This document shows, in pieces, positions 18,321 through 27,930 of a DNA stretch of 47,481 nucleotides. The notes beneath the pieces were generated by a model. It was not told the DNA's origin and searched no databases. It saw only the letters and a list, made by a program, of their open reading frames with translations. The translations under genes and the position numbers were made by a program. Within the stretch, counting starts at the first letter, position 1. The number at the start of each line of letters is the position of its first letter. This DNA comes from Sphingomonadaceae bacterium (GTDB lineage: Bacteria > Pseudomonadota > Alphaproteobacteria > Sphingomonadales > Sphingomonadaceae): NCBI GenBank assembly GCA_021732525.1, contig JAKFUU010000039.1, positions 1 to 47,481 of the forward strand. The letters are read 5' to 3'.

Positions 18321-19391
<1,071 letters not shown>

Positions 19392-19461
19392 GGCAAATTT
19401 TGCTCCCAATCAAATGAGGGCTTGTTGCGATTCATTTTGTAACCTGCATCATGCTTTAAGT

Positions 19462-19570
19462 CGTCACCCCCGCGCAGGCGGGGGTCCATCACCTAATCTC
19501 AAATTTTATGTTTTGACGCCGGGAAAGCCGATCGCTCCGGTGATGGATACCCGCCTTTGCGGGGTTGACG
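19462..19570. repeat. Paired palindromic repeat, type C
   Basis: The left arm CGTCACCCCCGCGCAGGCGG continues into GGGTCCATCAC. The right arm is the imperfect inverse, starting GTGATGGATACCCGC and ending GGTTGACG. The left arm alone forms a CCCCCGC-gcag-GCGGGGG hairpin. CGTCA ends face outward. It sits between converging trxB and the DEAD-box gene. Confidence 0.8.
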
Positions 19571-19588
19571 GTGATTTTTAGCGGCAGG

Positions 19589-21490
19589 TCAACGCGGGCG
19601 GTTGCCTTTGGCCTTATGTTTCACGCCATGCTTGGACGGTGCGCCTTCTTTTTTGCGGAAGGGTTTTTTGGCATCTTTGTTATATTCGCCTTTTGGTCCG
19701 GCAAAGGGGCTATCGCCGCGCGGTTTTTCCCGGTCATCCTTGCCGCCAAATTTTGCGCCCAGCGTTGGCCGGGTTTTGCCGCGCTTTTCGGATCGATCGT
19801 CGCCTTGCCCGCGGTGCGCGCCCACGCCGCCGCGACCTTGATAGCCCGATTTGCCCTGCTTGCGGTTTTCGCGCGCAGCTTCGCGCGGCGGGCCGTCGGC
19901 TTGCTTAATCTCGACATCGGCATCTTCATCGCGGCCCGGCTTTGAGGCCGCTCTGGCGAAGTCTTTGGCGGCCTTTGCGGCGATGCCGACAAAGGTTTCA
20001 TCGGCGGTGATGCGGATCGCGCCGACGTCATTTTTGGTCACTCCGCCGCGGCGGCAGATTAAGGGCAACAACCATTTGGGATCGGCATTGCCCTTGCGGC
20101 CCACATTGATGCGGAACCAGACAGCGTCGTCAAAGCCGTCACGGTGCGATTCCTGCGTACGATCGCGCGCCGCATCGCGCTTGCCATCATCGAGCAAATC
20201 TTCGGCCACCGGCATTTTCGCACGGTGGGTTGCGACCAGCGCGGCGGCGATATCTTCGGCGCTCATGGTTTCGAGCAGCTTCGCGCCCAGCGCCTTGTCA
20301 TCCTCATCCAGCTCGACCGGCGCGAGCAACTTTTCGAGCAGGCGCTCATGATCCTTCGCCTTAATTTCGGCAATGGTCGGCACTTGCATCCAGTTGGCCT
20401 TGATATTGGCCCCGCGCAGCATGGATTCGACACGCTTGCGGCGCTGATAAGGGACGACCAGCACGGCGGTGCCCTTTTTGCCAGCGCGTCCGGTGCGGCC
20501 CGAACGATGTTGCAGGCTTTCGGCATCGCGCGGAATTTCAACATGGACGACGAGTGTGACCGACGGCAGATCGATACCGCGCGCGGCCACATCGGTCGCC
20601 ACGCAAACGCGCGCGCGGCGGTCGCGCAGGGCTTGCAGCGCATGATTGCGTTCTTGCTGGCTATGTTCACCCGACAAGGCAACCGCGTTGAAGCCGCGAT
20701 TATTCAGTTTGGCATGAAGATGGCGCACGCTTTCCCTGGTCGCGCAAAAAAGGATCGCCGTTTCGGCCTCATGCAGCCGCAGCAGGTTGACCACGGCATT
20801 TTCAATATCGGGCGGCGCAACCGTTACCGCTTGATAGCTGATATCGCCATGCCCGCGATCTTCGCCGACGGTGGATATCCGCAGCGCATCATGCTGATAC
20901 CGCTTGGCGAGGCTGACAATCTGTTTCGGCATTGTCGCCGAAAACATCAGCGTGCGGCGTTCCTTGGGCGATGCGTTGAGGATATCTTCTAGCTCATCCC
21001 TAAAGCCCATATCGAGCATTTCGTCGGCCTCATCGAGGATCGCAACCTTCAGCTGCGAAAGATCGAGCGCGCCGCGTTCGAGATGGTCGCGCAGGCGGCC
21101 CGGCGTGCCCACCACAATTTGCGCGCCATCGCGCAAATTTCGCCGTTCCTTGCTGGCATCCATCCCGCCGACACAGGCGGCAATGCGAACCTTTGCGCCG
21201 GCGTAAAGCCACATTAATTCGCGGCTGACCTGCAAGGCCAGCTCGCGCGTTGGCGCGATGATAAGCGCCGCCGGGGTTTGCGCCAGGCTGATCAGGCCGC
21301 CGTCCAATATTTGCGGGGCCATCGCCAGGCCGAAAGCCACCGTCTTGCCCGATCCGGTCTGCGCCGATACGATCAGGTCGCGCCCTTGCGCCTCGGCGGT
21401 AATAACGGCCGATTGCACCGGGGTAAGCGCGGTGTAATCGCGCGCGGCGAGCGCATCGCGCAGCAGCGACGGGATATTTTCAAATGACAT
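19589..21490 (-). CDS. DEAD-box RNA helicase with DbpA-like RNA-binding domain
   Basis: A 633-residue helicase. Motifs: TPVQSAVI, SAQTGSGKT, PTRELALQV, ILDEADEMLDMGF, SATMPKQ, ARGIDLPSVTLV, HRSGRTGRAG. After the helicase core there is a segment of about 75 residues (WFRINVGRKGNADPKWLLPLICRRGGV with the later ADETFVGI) that fits the DbpA/CsdA RNA-binding fold, and then a basic Lys/Gly-rich tail. The in-frame extension back to 21577 lacks support; the ATG at 21490 has AAGGAACA in front. CsdA/DeaD-like enzymes act in 50S assembly and cold adaptation. Its start faces phaC divergently. Confidence 0.9.
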   Translation of the reverse strand: MSFENIPSLLRDALAARDYTALTPVQSAVITAEAQGRDLIVSAQTGSGKTVAFGLAMAPQILDGGLISLAQTPAALIIAPTRELALQVSRELMWLYAGAKVRIAACVGGMDASKERRNLRDGAQIVVGTPGRLRDHLERGALDLSQLKVAILDEADEMLDMGFRDELEDILNASPKERRTLMFSATMPKQIVSLAKRYQHDALRISTVGEDRGHGDISYQAVTVAPPDIENAVVNLLRLHEAETAILFCATRESVRHLHAKLNNRGFNAVALSGEHSQQERNHALQALRDRRARVCVATDVAARGIDLPSVTLVVHVEIPRDAESLQHRSGRTGRAGKKGTAVLVVPYQRRKRVESMLRGANIKANWMQVPTIAEIKAKDHERLLEKLLAPVELDEDDKALGAKLLETMSAEDIAAALVATHRAKMPVAEDLLDDGKRDAARDRTQESHRDGFDDAVWFRINVGRKGNADPKWLLPLICRRGGVTKNDVGAIRITADETFVGIAAKAAKDFARAASKPGRDEDADVEIKQADGPPREAARENRKQGKSGYQGRGGVGAHRGQGDDRSEKRGKTRPTLGAKFGGKDDREKPRGDSPFAGPKGEYNKDAKKPFRKKEGAPSKHGVKHKAKGNRPR

Positions 21491-21608
21491 GTCTGTTCCT
21501 TGGGTAAGACGGCCCCTTGCGCCTAATTCGCGGCAATGTCCACCGCGCACTGCCGGGCGCGGGATATTCTGCTTCAATAGACGGCGCGAATGGGCCTATA
21601 CCATATAT

Positions 21609-23261
21609 ATGACCGACTCGATCAACCCGCCGCCTTTTCTCGATCCCGAAATGATAAAGGCCTTCGCGGCGCAGATGGACGGCAAGGGCTTGCCCGAAGG
21701 TGCCGACCCGCTCACCGCCTATAAACATGCGATGGACGCTTGGGGTAAGGTGCTGGAGCCATTGGCAAAGGCGGGGCGCGACAAGGTTGACCCTGCCGAC
21801 CGGCGGTTTCGCGATGCACAGTGGGAGCATCCGGTGTTTGATTTGATGCGGCAAGGCTATAGCGTGATGAGCGATTATATCGTCGGCGCGGCAGATCAGC
21901 TTGATGGCATCGATGCGGAGCAAAAGGCGAAGCTTGGCTTTGCCATTCGTCAGGTGGTGGACGCGATGAGCCCGGCCAATTCGCCCTTTACCAATCCGGT
22001 GGCGCTGGAAAAAGCGATGGAAACCAAGGGCGCCAGCTTGATGAAGGGGATGCAGCATATGATGGCCGATATGCAGCGCGGCCAATTGACGCATACCGAC
22101 CCGGATGCTTTTCGGCTGGGCGAAAATATCGCGGCAACGCCGGGCAAAGTGGTGCATGAAACCGGCATCTATCAATTGGTGCAATATACGCCAAGCACGC
22201 CCGATGTGATGAAAACGCCTTTGGTGATATTCCCGCCGTGGATCAACCGCTTTTACATCCTCGATCTGACCCCGGAAAAAAGCTTCATTAAATGGTGTGC
22301 CGATCAAGGCATTACTGTTTTCGTGGTTAGTTGGAAATCCGCCGACGCATCGATGAAAGATGTGGTTTGGGATGATTATATCGCCGCCGAATTGGACGCG
22401 GTGGACACTATCCGTGATCTGCTTAACGTAAAATCGGTCCATGCCATCGGCTATTGCGTGGCCGGAACAACGTTGGCGGCGGCGCTCGCCATCCTGGCGC
22501 ATCGCGGCGAAGCGGCGAAGGTGAAGAGCGCGACATTCTTCACCGCGCAGGTGGATTTTAGCGAGGCAGGCGAATTGCTAAGCTTTGTTGACGATCATCA
22601 ATTGAAAATGATCGAGGCTTTATCGGGCGAGGGTTATCTCGACGGGCGCTTTTTGGCGCTCACCTTCAACCTGCTGCGCGGCAATGATCTGATCTGGTCC
22701 ACCGTGGTCAAAAATTATCTGCTGGGTGATGATTATCCCGCCTTTGACCTGCTGCATTGGAACGGCGATGTCACCAACCTGCCCGCCCGGTGGCATCAGG
22801 ATTATCTGTGCGATCTCTACCGGGACAACCGGCTGGTGCAGCCGGGCAGCCTGTCGGCGCTGGGCGTGCCGCTCGATCTGACCAAGGTGGAAACGCCGTG
22901 CTATATTCAGGCCGGGCGCGACGACCATATCGCGCCCGCCGCCAGCGTTTGGAAAATGCGCGATCATTTCAAAGGGCCGATGAAATTCGTGCTGGCGGGC
23001 AGCGGACATATTGCCGGCGTGGTCAATCCGCCATCGCAGCAAAAATATCAATATTGGCTGAATGATGACCCAGCGGTTTCGACGTTTGAAGCCTTCGCCG
23101 CGGGCGCGCGGGAAACCAATGGAAGCTGGTGGCCCGATTGGCTCGAATGGCTCAAAACGCATGGCGACAAGCGCGTGGCAGCCGGCGGCGCGCGCATACC
23201 CGGCGGCGGAAGCAAGCCCGCCATCGAAGATGCGCCGGGCCGTTATGTGAAGACCCGCTGA
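21609..23261 (+). CDS. phaC: Class I poly(R)-hydroxyalkanoate synthase
   Basis: A 550-residue polymerase that turns (R)-3-hydroxyacyl-CoA into polyhydroxyalkanoate at granule surfaces. The catalytic triad is readable: nucleophile Cys283 in the lipase-like box IGYCVAGT, Asp438 in GRDDHIAP, and His466 in SGHIAGVVNPP. FPPWINRFYILDL (208-220) and WSTVVKNYLLGDDYP are further family signatures. The frame opens further upstream at 21489, but the ATG at 21609 gives the normal N-terminus. Slightly shorter than the C. necator enzyme. No phaA, phaB or phaZ is adjacent; the phasin lies 4 kb downstream. Confidence 0.95.
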   Translation: MTDSINPPPFLDPEMIKAFAAQMDGKGLPEGADPLTAYKHAMDAWGKVLEPLAKAGRDKVDPADRRFRDAQWEHPVFDLMRQGYSVMSDYIVGAADQLDGIDAEQKAKLGFAIRQVVDAMSPANSPFTNPVALEKAMETKGASLMKGMQHMMADMQRGQLTHTDPDAFRLGENIAATPGKVVHETGIYQLVQYTPSTPDVMKTPLVIFPPWINRFYILDLTPEKSFIKWCADQGITVFVVSWKSADASMKDVVWDDYIAAELDAVDTIRDLLNVKSVHAIGYCVAGTTLAAALAILAHRGEAAKVKSATFFTAQVDFSEAGELLSFVDDHQLKMIEALSGEGYLDGRFLALTFNLLRGNDLIWSTVVKNYLLGDDYPAFDLLHWNGDVTNLPARWHQDYLCDLYRDNRLVQPGSLSALGVPLDLTKVETPCYIQAGRDDHIAPAASVWKMRDHFKGPMKFVLAGSGHIAGVVNPPSQQKYQYWLNDDPAVSTFEAFAAGARETNGSWWPDWLEWLKTHGDKRVAAGGARIPGGGSKPAIEDAPGRYVKTR

Positions 23262-23379
23262 GCCGCAGAGGCCGTTGGAACGGTGGAAGAATAACTATCT
23301 GGTGCAAGATGCAAACCGGGCTCATATTCTGCGGCAATAATGGATAGGCGCGCTTAGTAATGATTCAGGATAAGGCGGC

Positions 23380-24123
23380 ATGACCGAAACGCTTCTGATT
23401 TTCATCTTGGTTGGTTTTTTGGCGCAGCTTGTCGACGGCGCATTGGGTATGGCCTTTGGCGTAATCTCTTCGACCATTTTGCTCAGCGTGGGTGTGCCGC
23501 CCGCTGCCGCCTCAGCCAGCGTGCATTTGGTGGAAAGCTTCACCACCGGCGCATCGGGGCTGAGCCATCTCTATCATCGTAACATCGATTGGAGCCTGTT
23601 CCGGCGGCTTGCGTTGCCGGGCATAGCGGGCGGCGTTGCCGGCGCTTATCTGCTCAGCAATATCGATGGCAGCATCGCCAAACCGTTTATCCTGGCTTAT
23701 TTGACGATCATCGGCTTGGTGCTGATTTACCGGGCTTTCCGCGCACCGCCAGTGCCAAGGAATCCCCGCATCGTTGCCCCGCTTGGCTTGGCGGGCGGAT
23801 TTCTCGATGCGGTTGGCGGCGGCGGATGGGGGCCCGTTGTGACATCCAATTTGCTGATCCAAGGATCCTCGCCGCGCACCACGATTGGCACCGTGAATGC
23901 CACCGAATTTTTCCTGACAGTGGCGGTATCGGCGACCTTCCTGTTTTCGCTTGGCTTTTCCGCGTTTACGCAAGCCGCCATTGGCCTGTTGATCGGCGGC
24001 GTCGCGGCGGCGCCCTTTGGCGCAATTGTCGCCAAGCGGATTCCGGCCAAGCCCTTGCTGATATTAGTCGGAGTTGTGCTGACGGCAACGAGCATTTACG
24101 GTATCGTGAGAGCTTTAACCTGA
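23380..24123 (+). CDS. TauE/SafE-family membrane transporter
   Basis: A 247-residue protein with seven to eight hydrophobic helices and the internal-repeat layout of the TauE/SafE (DUF81) family: LAQLVDGALGMAFGVISST in the first half is echoed by LAGGFLDAVGGGGWGPVVTS in the second. Characterised relatives export sulfite, sulfoacetate or other organosulfur or C2 anions. The substrate here is unknown, and the PHA/acyl-CoA context gives no clear hint. The ATG at 23380 follows GGATAAGGCGGC. Confidence 0.88.
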   Translation: MTETLLIFILVGFLAQLVDGALGMAFGVISSTILLSVGVPPAAASASVHLVESFTTGASGLSHLYHRNIDWSLFRRLALPGIAGGVAGAYLLSNIDGSIAKPFILAYLTIIGLVLIYRAFRAPPVPRNPRIVAPLGLAGGFLDAVGGGGWGPVVTSNLLIQGSSPRTTIGTVNATEFFLTVAVSATFLFSLGFSAFTQAAIGLLIGGVAAAPFGAIVAKRIPAKPLLILVGVVLTATSIYGIVRALT

Positions 24124-24145
24124 ACGCCGATCATCAAACTTACCC

Positions 24146-24161
24146 TTTACGTAAACGTAAA
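24146..24161. promoter_or_regulatory. Candidate operator upstream of acyl-CoA dehydrogenase pair
   Basis: An inverted repeat TTTACG-TAAA-CGTAAA lies about 50 bp upstream of the first acyl-CoA dehydrogenase. From memory it resembles the TTnACGTnnACGTnAA-like sites ascribed to LiuR-type MerR regulators of branched-chain amino acid and fatty acid catabolism; this match is not verified. The regulator gene is not in the window. Confidence 0.45.
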
Positions 24162-24212
24162 CATGCGTTAATGAAAATACCGAGCTAATGCAACAAATTG
24201 AGGAGAGCCGCC

Positions 24213-25406
24213 ATGGACATGGAATTTAGCGCCGAAGATATGACGTTTCGCGAGGAAGTGCGCCGTTTCATCGCCGAAAATTACCCCGAATCGCTGCGCG
24301 CGGTGCAGGAGGAAGGCGAGGAAATGGCAAAGGAAGATTTCCTGTCTTGGCACCGGATTCTCGCCAAAAAGGGCTGGATCGCGCCCGCATGGCCGGCCGA
24401 ATATGGCGGTCCGGGCTGGAGCGCGACTCAGCGTTTCATCTTTTCCGAAGAAATTGCCGCCGCCGATTGTGTGACGATCATGCCTTTCGGAATAAATATG
24501 GTCGGCCCAGTCATCTATACATTCGGCACGCCCGAACAGAAAGCGCATTTCCTGCCGCGCATCTTGTCGGGTGACGATTGGTGGTGCCAGGGCTATTCCG
24601 AACCCGGCGCTGGCAGCGACCTTGCCTCGCTTCGCACCGCAGCGGTGCGCGACGGCGATGATTATATCGTCAATGGCCAAAAAACCTGGACCACCATGGC
24701 GCAGCATGCCGATTGGGGATTTTTCCTCGTCAAAACCGACCGAGAGCTAAAGGCGCAAGAGGCGATCAGTTTCTTGCTCATCGACATGAAATCGCCGGGC
24801 GTCACCGTGCGGCCCATCATCACGCTGGGCGGTGAGCATGAAGTGAATGAGGTGTGGCTCGAAAATGTCCGTGTTCCCATTTCCAACCGTGTCTATGAGG
24901 AAAATAAGGGGTGGACCTGCGCCAAATTCCTGCTCGCGCATGAACGCACCGGGATTGCCGGGGTTGCGCGCTCCAAACGCGGCGTGGAAAAGATCAAGGC
25001 GATCGCCCGCAGCGAGATGGATGGCGAGCGCACCTTGCTGCAAAATCCTTTTTTCAAGCGGAAGATTTCGCAATTGGAAATTGACCTCACCGCGCTTGAA
25101 TTTACCGAGCTGCGGTCGCTGGCGGGGGAGGCCGCAGGCAAAGGGCCGGGGCCCGAATCGAGCTTGCTGAAGATCAAAGGATCGGAGATACAACAGCGGA
25201 TTACCGAATTGGCGCTGGAAGCGGTCGGCCATTATGGCGCGCCCTATTTCCGCGGTTTCGGAGAGGGCGATAATGAACATGCCATCGGCCCCGATTATGC
25301 CCACCGCGCCGCGCCGACCTATTTCAACGCCCGCAAAACGACGATTTACGGCGGGTCGAACGAGATACAACGCAATATCATCGCCAAAATGGTGCTGGGG
25401 CTTTAA
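24213..25406 (+). CDS. Acyl-CoA dehydrogenase, large-subunit type (putative catalytic partner)
   Basis: A 397-residue flavoprotein of the acyl-CoA dehydrogenase family: N-terminal helical domain, beta domain with GYSEPGAGSDLASL and NGQKTWTT, and C-terminal helices ending TIYGGSNEIQRNIIAKMVLGL. The common catalytic Glu of the YEG(T/S) motif is Gly here (YGGSNE); Glu244 in LAHERTGIAG sits where isovaleryl-CoA- and FadE26/ChsE-type enzymes keep their base. Start ATG follows AGGAGAGCCGCC; a second ATG two codons on is possible. It is followed by a second, divergent dehydrogenase, as in heteromeric FadE26-FadE27 or PimC-PimD pairs. The substrate is unknown; a long, ring-derived or branched acyl-CoA is plausible. 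Confidence 0.9.
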   Translation: MDMEFSAEDMTFREEVRRFIAENYPESLRAVQEEGEEMAKEDFLSWHRILAKKGWIAPAWPAEYGGPGWSATQRFIFSEEIAAADCVTIMPFGINMVGPVIYTFGTPEQKAHFLPRILSGDDWWCQGYSEPGAGSDLASLRTAAVRDGDDYIVNGQKTWTTMAQHADWGFFLVKTDRELKAQEAISFLLIDMKSPGVTVRPIITLGGEHEVNEVWLENVRVPISNRVYEENKGWTCAKFLLAHERTGIAGVARSKRGVEKIKAIARSEMDGERTLLQNPFFKRKISQLEIDLTALEFTELRSLAGEAAGKGPGPESSLLKIKGSEIQQRITELALEAVGHYGAPYFRGFGEGDNEHAIGPDYAHRAAPTYFNARKTTIYGGSNEIQRNIIAKMVLGL

Positions 25407-25420
25407 TTTGTAATTACATC

Positions 25421-25493
25421 CGTCATTCCGGCGAAAGCCGGAATCTCAACAGGTTTAATATTGAGGGAGATTGCGGCTTTCGCCGCAATGACG
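25421..25493. repeat. Paired palindromic repeat, type A variant, outward orientation
   Basis: Left arm CGTCATTCCGGCGAAAGCCG is followed by GAATCTCAA; the right arm is TTGAGGGAGATTGCGGC and onward to CGCAATGACG. The CGTCA ends face outward, opposite to the copies at 5782 and 31089. The two arms have diverged from each other (TTCC versus TTGC). It lies between the two dehydrogenase genes and would be part of their shared transcript. Confidence 0.8.
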
Positions 25494-25516
25494 TTTCAGA
25501 GGGCAAGGATAACAAC

Positions 25517-26656
25517 ATGGATTTCACCTATACCGAAACACAAGGCATGATCCGCGACACATTGGCGCGTTTTTTGGCCGATACTTATGATTTCGACGCC
25601 CGCACCAAAATGATCGCCAGCGAAGCCGGACGCGACCCCGCCATCTGGACCGCATTGGCGCAGGAACTGGGCATGCTCGGCGCGGCTTTCGGCGAAGAAC
25701 ATGGCGGGCTGGGCGGCGGCCATATCGAAAATATGATCGTGATGGAAGAACTGGGCAAGGTGATGGCCATTGAGCCTTATCTGCCAACCGTGGTGATCGG
25801 CGGCGGCGCTTTGACCGCGGCCGGCGGCGCGGTTGCCGATCACATGATCCCCGAAATTATCGGCGGCAATGTGATCATCGGCTTTGCCTATGCCGAACCG
25901 CAGGGGCGGTATAATCTGGCCAATCTGCGCACGAGCGCCAAGAAAGAGGGCGCAGGTTATGTACTGAACGGTCATAAAAGCGTGGTCGTTGCCGCACCTT
26001 GGGCCACGCATCTGCTCGTCACCGCGCGCAGCGGCGGATCGCAAAGCGAAGCAGACGGCGTTTCGCTATTCCTGATCGAAGCGGGCCTGCCCGGTATCGT
26101 GCGCCGCGATTATCCCACCGTCGACGGTTTTCGCGCGTCGGAGGTTTATTTTGAGAATGTCAGCATACCCGGCGGCGCCTTGCTCGGCGGCGAAGGCGCC
26201 GCGCTGCCGATGATCGAAGCGATTGTCGATACAGCAACCGCCGCCATCTGCGCCGAAGCCTGCGGCGTGACCGAAAGGCTGCATGCTGGCACGCTCGACT
26301 ATGCCAAGCAGCGCAAGCAATTCGGTCAGGAAATTGCGCGCTTCCAAGTGCTGCAGCACCGCATGGTCGATATGTTCATGGAGGTGGAACAGGCCAAATC
26401 GATGACGATCATGGCGACGCTGAGCCTGGACAAACCGGCGCAGGACCGGATGGCCGCGGTGTCAGCGGCAAAGGCGAAAATCAGCCAAGGCGCTCGATTC
26501 GTCGGGCAAAATGCGGTGCAAACGCATGGCGGCATTGGCATCACGCAGGAGCTGGCCATCGGCCATTATTTCAAGCGAGCATCGATGATCGAAAATCAAT
26601 TTGGCAGCGCCGATCATCATTTGGATCGTTATGAGATGCTCACCCTCGCCGAATGA
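25517..26656 (+). CDS. Acyl-CoA dehydrogenase, small-subunit type (putative non-catalytic partner)
   Basis: A 379-residue acyl-CoA dehydrogenase-fold protein. N-terminal helical domain, middle beta domain (VIIGFAYAEPQGRYNL) and C-terminal helices (TLDYAKQRKQFGQEIARFQVLQHRMVDM, AVQTHGGIGITQELAIGHYFKRA) are recognisable. Neither usual base position holds Glu: the loop matching HERTG of the neighbour reads VDTATAAI, and the C-terminal motif reads FGSADHHLDRY. It therefore probably forms a heteromer with the preceding subunit rather than acting alone. Its stop overlaps the GNAT gene start (ATGA). Confidence 0.88.
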   Translation: MDFTYTETQGMIRDTLARFLADTYDFDARTKMIASEAGRDPAIWTALAQELGMLGAAFGEEHGGLGGGHIENMIVMEELGKVMAIEPYLPTVVIGGGALTAAGGAVADHMIPEIIGGNVIIGFAYAEPQGRYNLANLRTSAKKEGAGYVLNGHKSVVVAAPWATHLLVTARSGGSQSEADGVSLFLIEAGLPGIVRRDYPTVDGFRASEVYFENVSIPGGALLGGEGAALPMIEAIVDTATAAICAEACGVTERLHAGTLDYAKQRKQFGQEIARFQVLQHRMVDMFMEVEQAKSMTIMATLSLDKPAQDRMAAVSAAKAKISQGARFVGQNAVQTHGGIGITQELAIGHYFKRASMIENQFGSADHHLDRYEMLTLAE

Positions 26657-27189
26657 CCCGCGCAGCTTCGCTTGTCTATCGCACGCCGCAGGCGGATGAG
26701 GCTGGCGCGCTCGCGGCGCTGGGCCAGCGGTCTTTCTGCGAAAGTTTTGCCCATCTTTATTCCGCCGAAGATCTGAATATCTTTCTGGACCAGATGTACA
26801 GCATACCGGCGGTGCGCGCCGAATTGTCGAATCCCAACCGGCAATATCTGGTGGTGGAGGAAGGCGGTTCGTTGATTGGCTATTGCAAAATTGCCGCGGG
26901 CACCACGCTTGATTACGATCCCGGCGACAAGATCATGGTGGAGTTGAAACAATTTTACATATTGGCCAGTCACCATGGCAAAGGCATCGCCCAGATTATG
27001 ATGAAATGGGTGATCGATCAGGCGCAAGCCCGCAATGCCGATGAAATTATCTTAAGCGTTTACAGCGAGAATCCGCGCGCGCAGGCCTTTTATAAAAAAT
27101 ACGACTTCGCATATGCGGCAGACACGGTTTTTATGGTTGGTCAGCAAGTCGATCACGAATTTTTATATATCAAATCATTGATAAAATGA
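26653..27189 (+). CDS. GNAT-family N-acetyltransferase
   Basis: A 178-residue GCN5-related acetyltransferase. The acetyl-CoA-binding region is ELKQFYILASHHGKGIAQIMMKWVIDQAQ (motif A, with the variant loop HHGKGIAQ for the usual R/Q-x-x-G-x-G/A), and the conserved SVYSENPRAQAFYKKYDF is motif B. The ATG overlaps the stop of the preceding dehydrogenase gene by 4 bp, so it belongs to the same transcript. The acceptor is unknown; the position does not by itself show a link to acyl-CoA metabolism. Confidence 0.88.
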   Translation: MTRAASLVYRTPQADEAGALAALGQRSFCESFAHLYSAEDLNIFLDQMYSIPAVRAELSNPNRQYLVVEEGGSLIGYCKIAAGTTLDYDPGDKIMVELKQFYILASHHGKGIAQIMMKWVIDQAQARNADEIILSVYSENPRAQAFYKKYDFAYAADTVFMVGQQVDHEFLYIKSLIK

Positions 27190-27226
27190 ATTATAAAAAA
27201 TTTTATGTTGCGGCGCACAAAATCGC

Positions 27227-27255
27227 TTGACGGCGATATCCGACATATATATATT
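27227..27255 (+). promoter_or_regulatory. Sigma70-type promoter of the phasin gene
   Basis: TTGACG (27227-27232) and TATATT (27250-27255) are separated by exactly 17 bp, the best promoter in the window. It lies about 32 bp upstream of the phasin start and just ahead of a PhaR-like palindrome. Confidence 0.75.
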
Positions 27256-27264
27256 GCACTGCAA
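27254..27264. promoter_or_regulatory. Candidate PhaR operator
   Basis: TTGC-ACT-GCAA is an inverted repeat overlapping the -10 edge and likely transcription start of the phasin promoter. PhaR repressors of alphaproteobacteria bind (C/T)TGC-N3-4-GCA(G/A)-like sites in phasin and PHA promoters and are released by PHA. Position and symmetry fit; phaR itself is not in the window. Confidence 0.6.
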
Positions 27265-27287
27265 CACAACGATGATGGTGCAATCTG

Positions 27288-27890
27288 ATGACTGACCTTA
27301 ATGCCAAGATAGTAAAGCCAGTAGCGAAGAAAAGCGCTGCGAAAACCGCGCCTATGGCCAAAGCGCCAGCGGCCAAAGAAAAGCTGGTTCGCAACATCAT
27401 CGCCGTATCTGAAACCAATATCTCAACCGGAGCAAAAAATATGACCAAGACCGCCGAACAAACCACCGAAACCGTAACCGCGAAAGCAAAAGATTTTTTT
27501 GCCGATATGCAAGTCCGTGCAAGCGAAGCCGCTGAAAAAGGCAAGAAGCTCGCTGCAGACGCAGTTGAGTTTCAAAAAGCCAATTTTGCCGCTCTCGTAG
27601 AAGCCGGCAAAATCGCTGCAAAGGGTGCACAAGACATGGGTAAAACCAATGTCGATTTCGCCAAAGCCAACTTTGCCGATCTGCAAGCCGCAGTGAAGGA
27701 AATCGTAGCTGTCCGCACACCAACCGATTTCGTAAAAGTTCAAACCGAACTGGCGAAAAAGGCTTTCGACACTGCGGTATCGCAAGGTTCAAAGAACACC
27801 GAAGCGACCGTAAAGCTCGTTAGCGACATGTTCCAGCCGATTTCGAACCGCATCGCGGTTACGACCGACCTTTTCAAGAAAGCTGCGTAA
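27288..27890 (+). CDS. Phasin family protein (PHA granule-associated)
   Basis: A 200-residue, mostly helical, Ala/Lys-rich protein. The phasin domain covers about residues 60-195 with amphipathic repeats (KANFAALVEAGKIAAKGAQ, KANFADLQAAVKEIVAVRTPTDFVKVQTELAKKAFD). The first 50 residues are a low-complexity Lys/Pro/Ala stretch. An internal ATG at 27441 is preceded by GGAGCAAAAAAT and could be a second start giving a form without this tail. Phasins coat PHA granules and are usually repressed by PhaR, consistent with the palindrome in its promoter. A strong terminator follows. Confidence 0.92.
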   Translation: MTDLNAKIVKPVAKKSAAKTAPMAKAPAAKEKLVRNIIAVSETNISTGAKNMTKTAEQTTETVTAKAKDFFADMQVRASEAAEKGKKLAADAVEFQKANFAALVEAGKIAAKGAQDMGKTNVDFAKANFADLQAAVKEIVAVRTPTDFVKVQTELAKKAFDTAVSQGSKNTEATVKLVSDMFQPISNRIAVTTDLFKKAA

Positions 27891-27930
27891 TAGCCTTTCC
27901 TGAAACACGCTGACCGGTGTGTAGCTAGCA

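Noticed and set aside
20144-20992. 282-residue open frame on the plus strand
   Set aside because: Shadow of the second DEAD-box helicase, with low-complexity His/Arg-rich translation.
21480-22502. 340-residue open frame on the minus strand
   Set aside because: Antisense to phaC and overlapping the helicase start; no ribosome site or domain.
23262-23379. CCGCAGA...TCTGCGG inverted sequence downstream of phaC as a terminator
   Set aside because: Only 7 bp with a loop of over 50 bases and no T-run.
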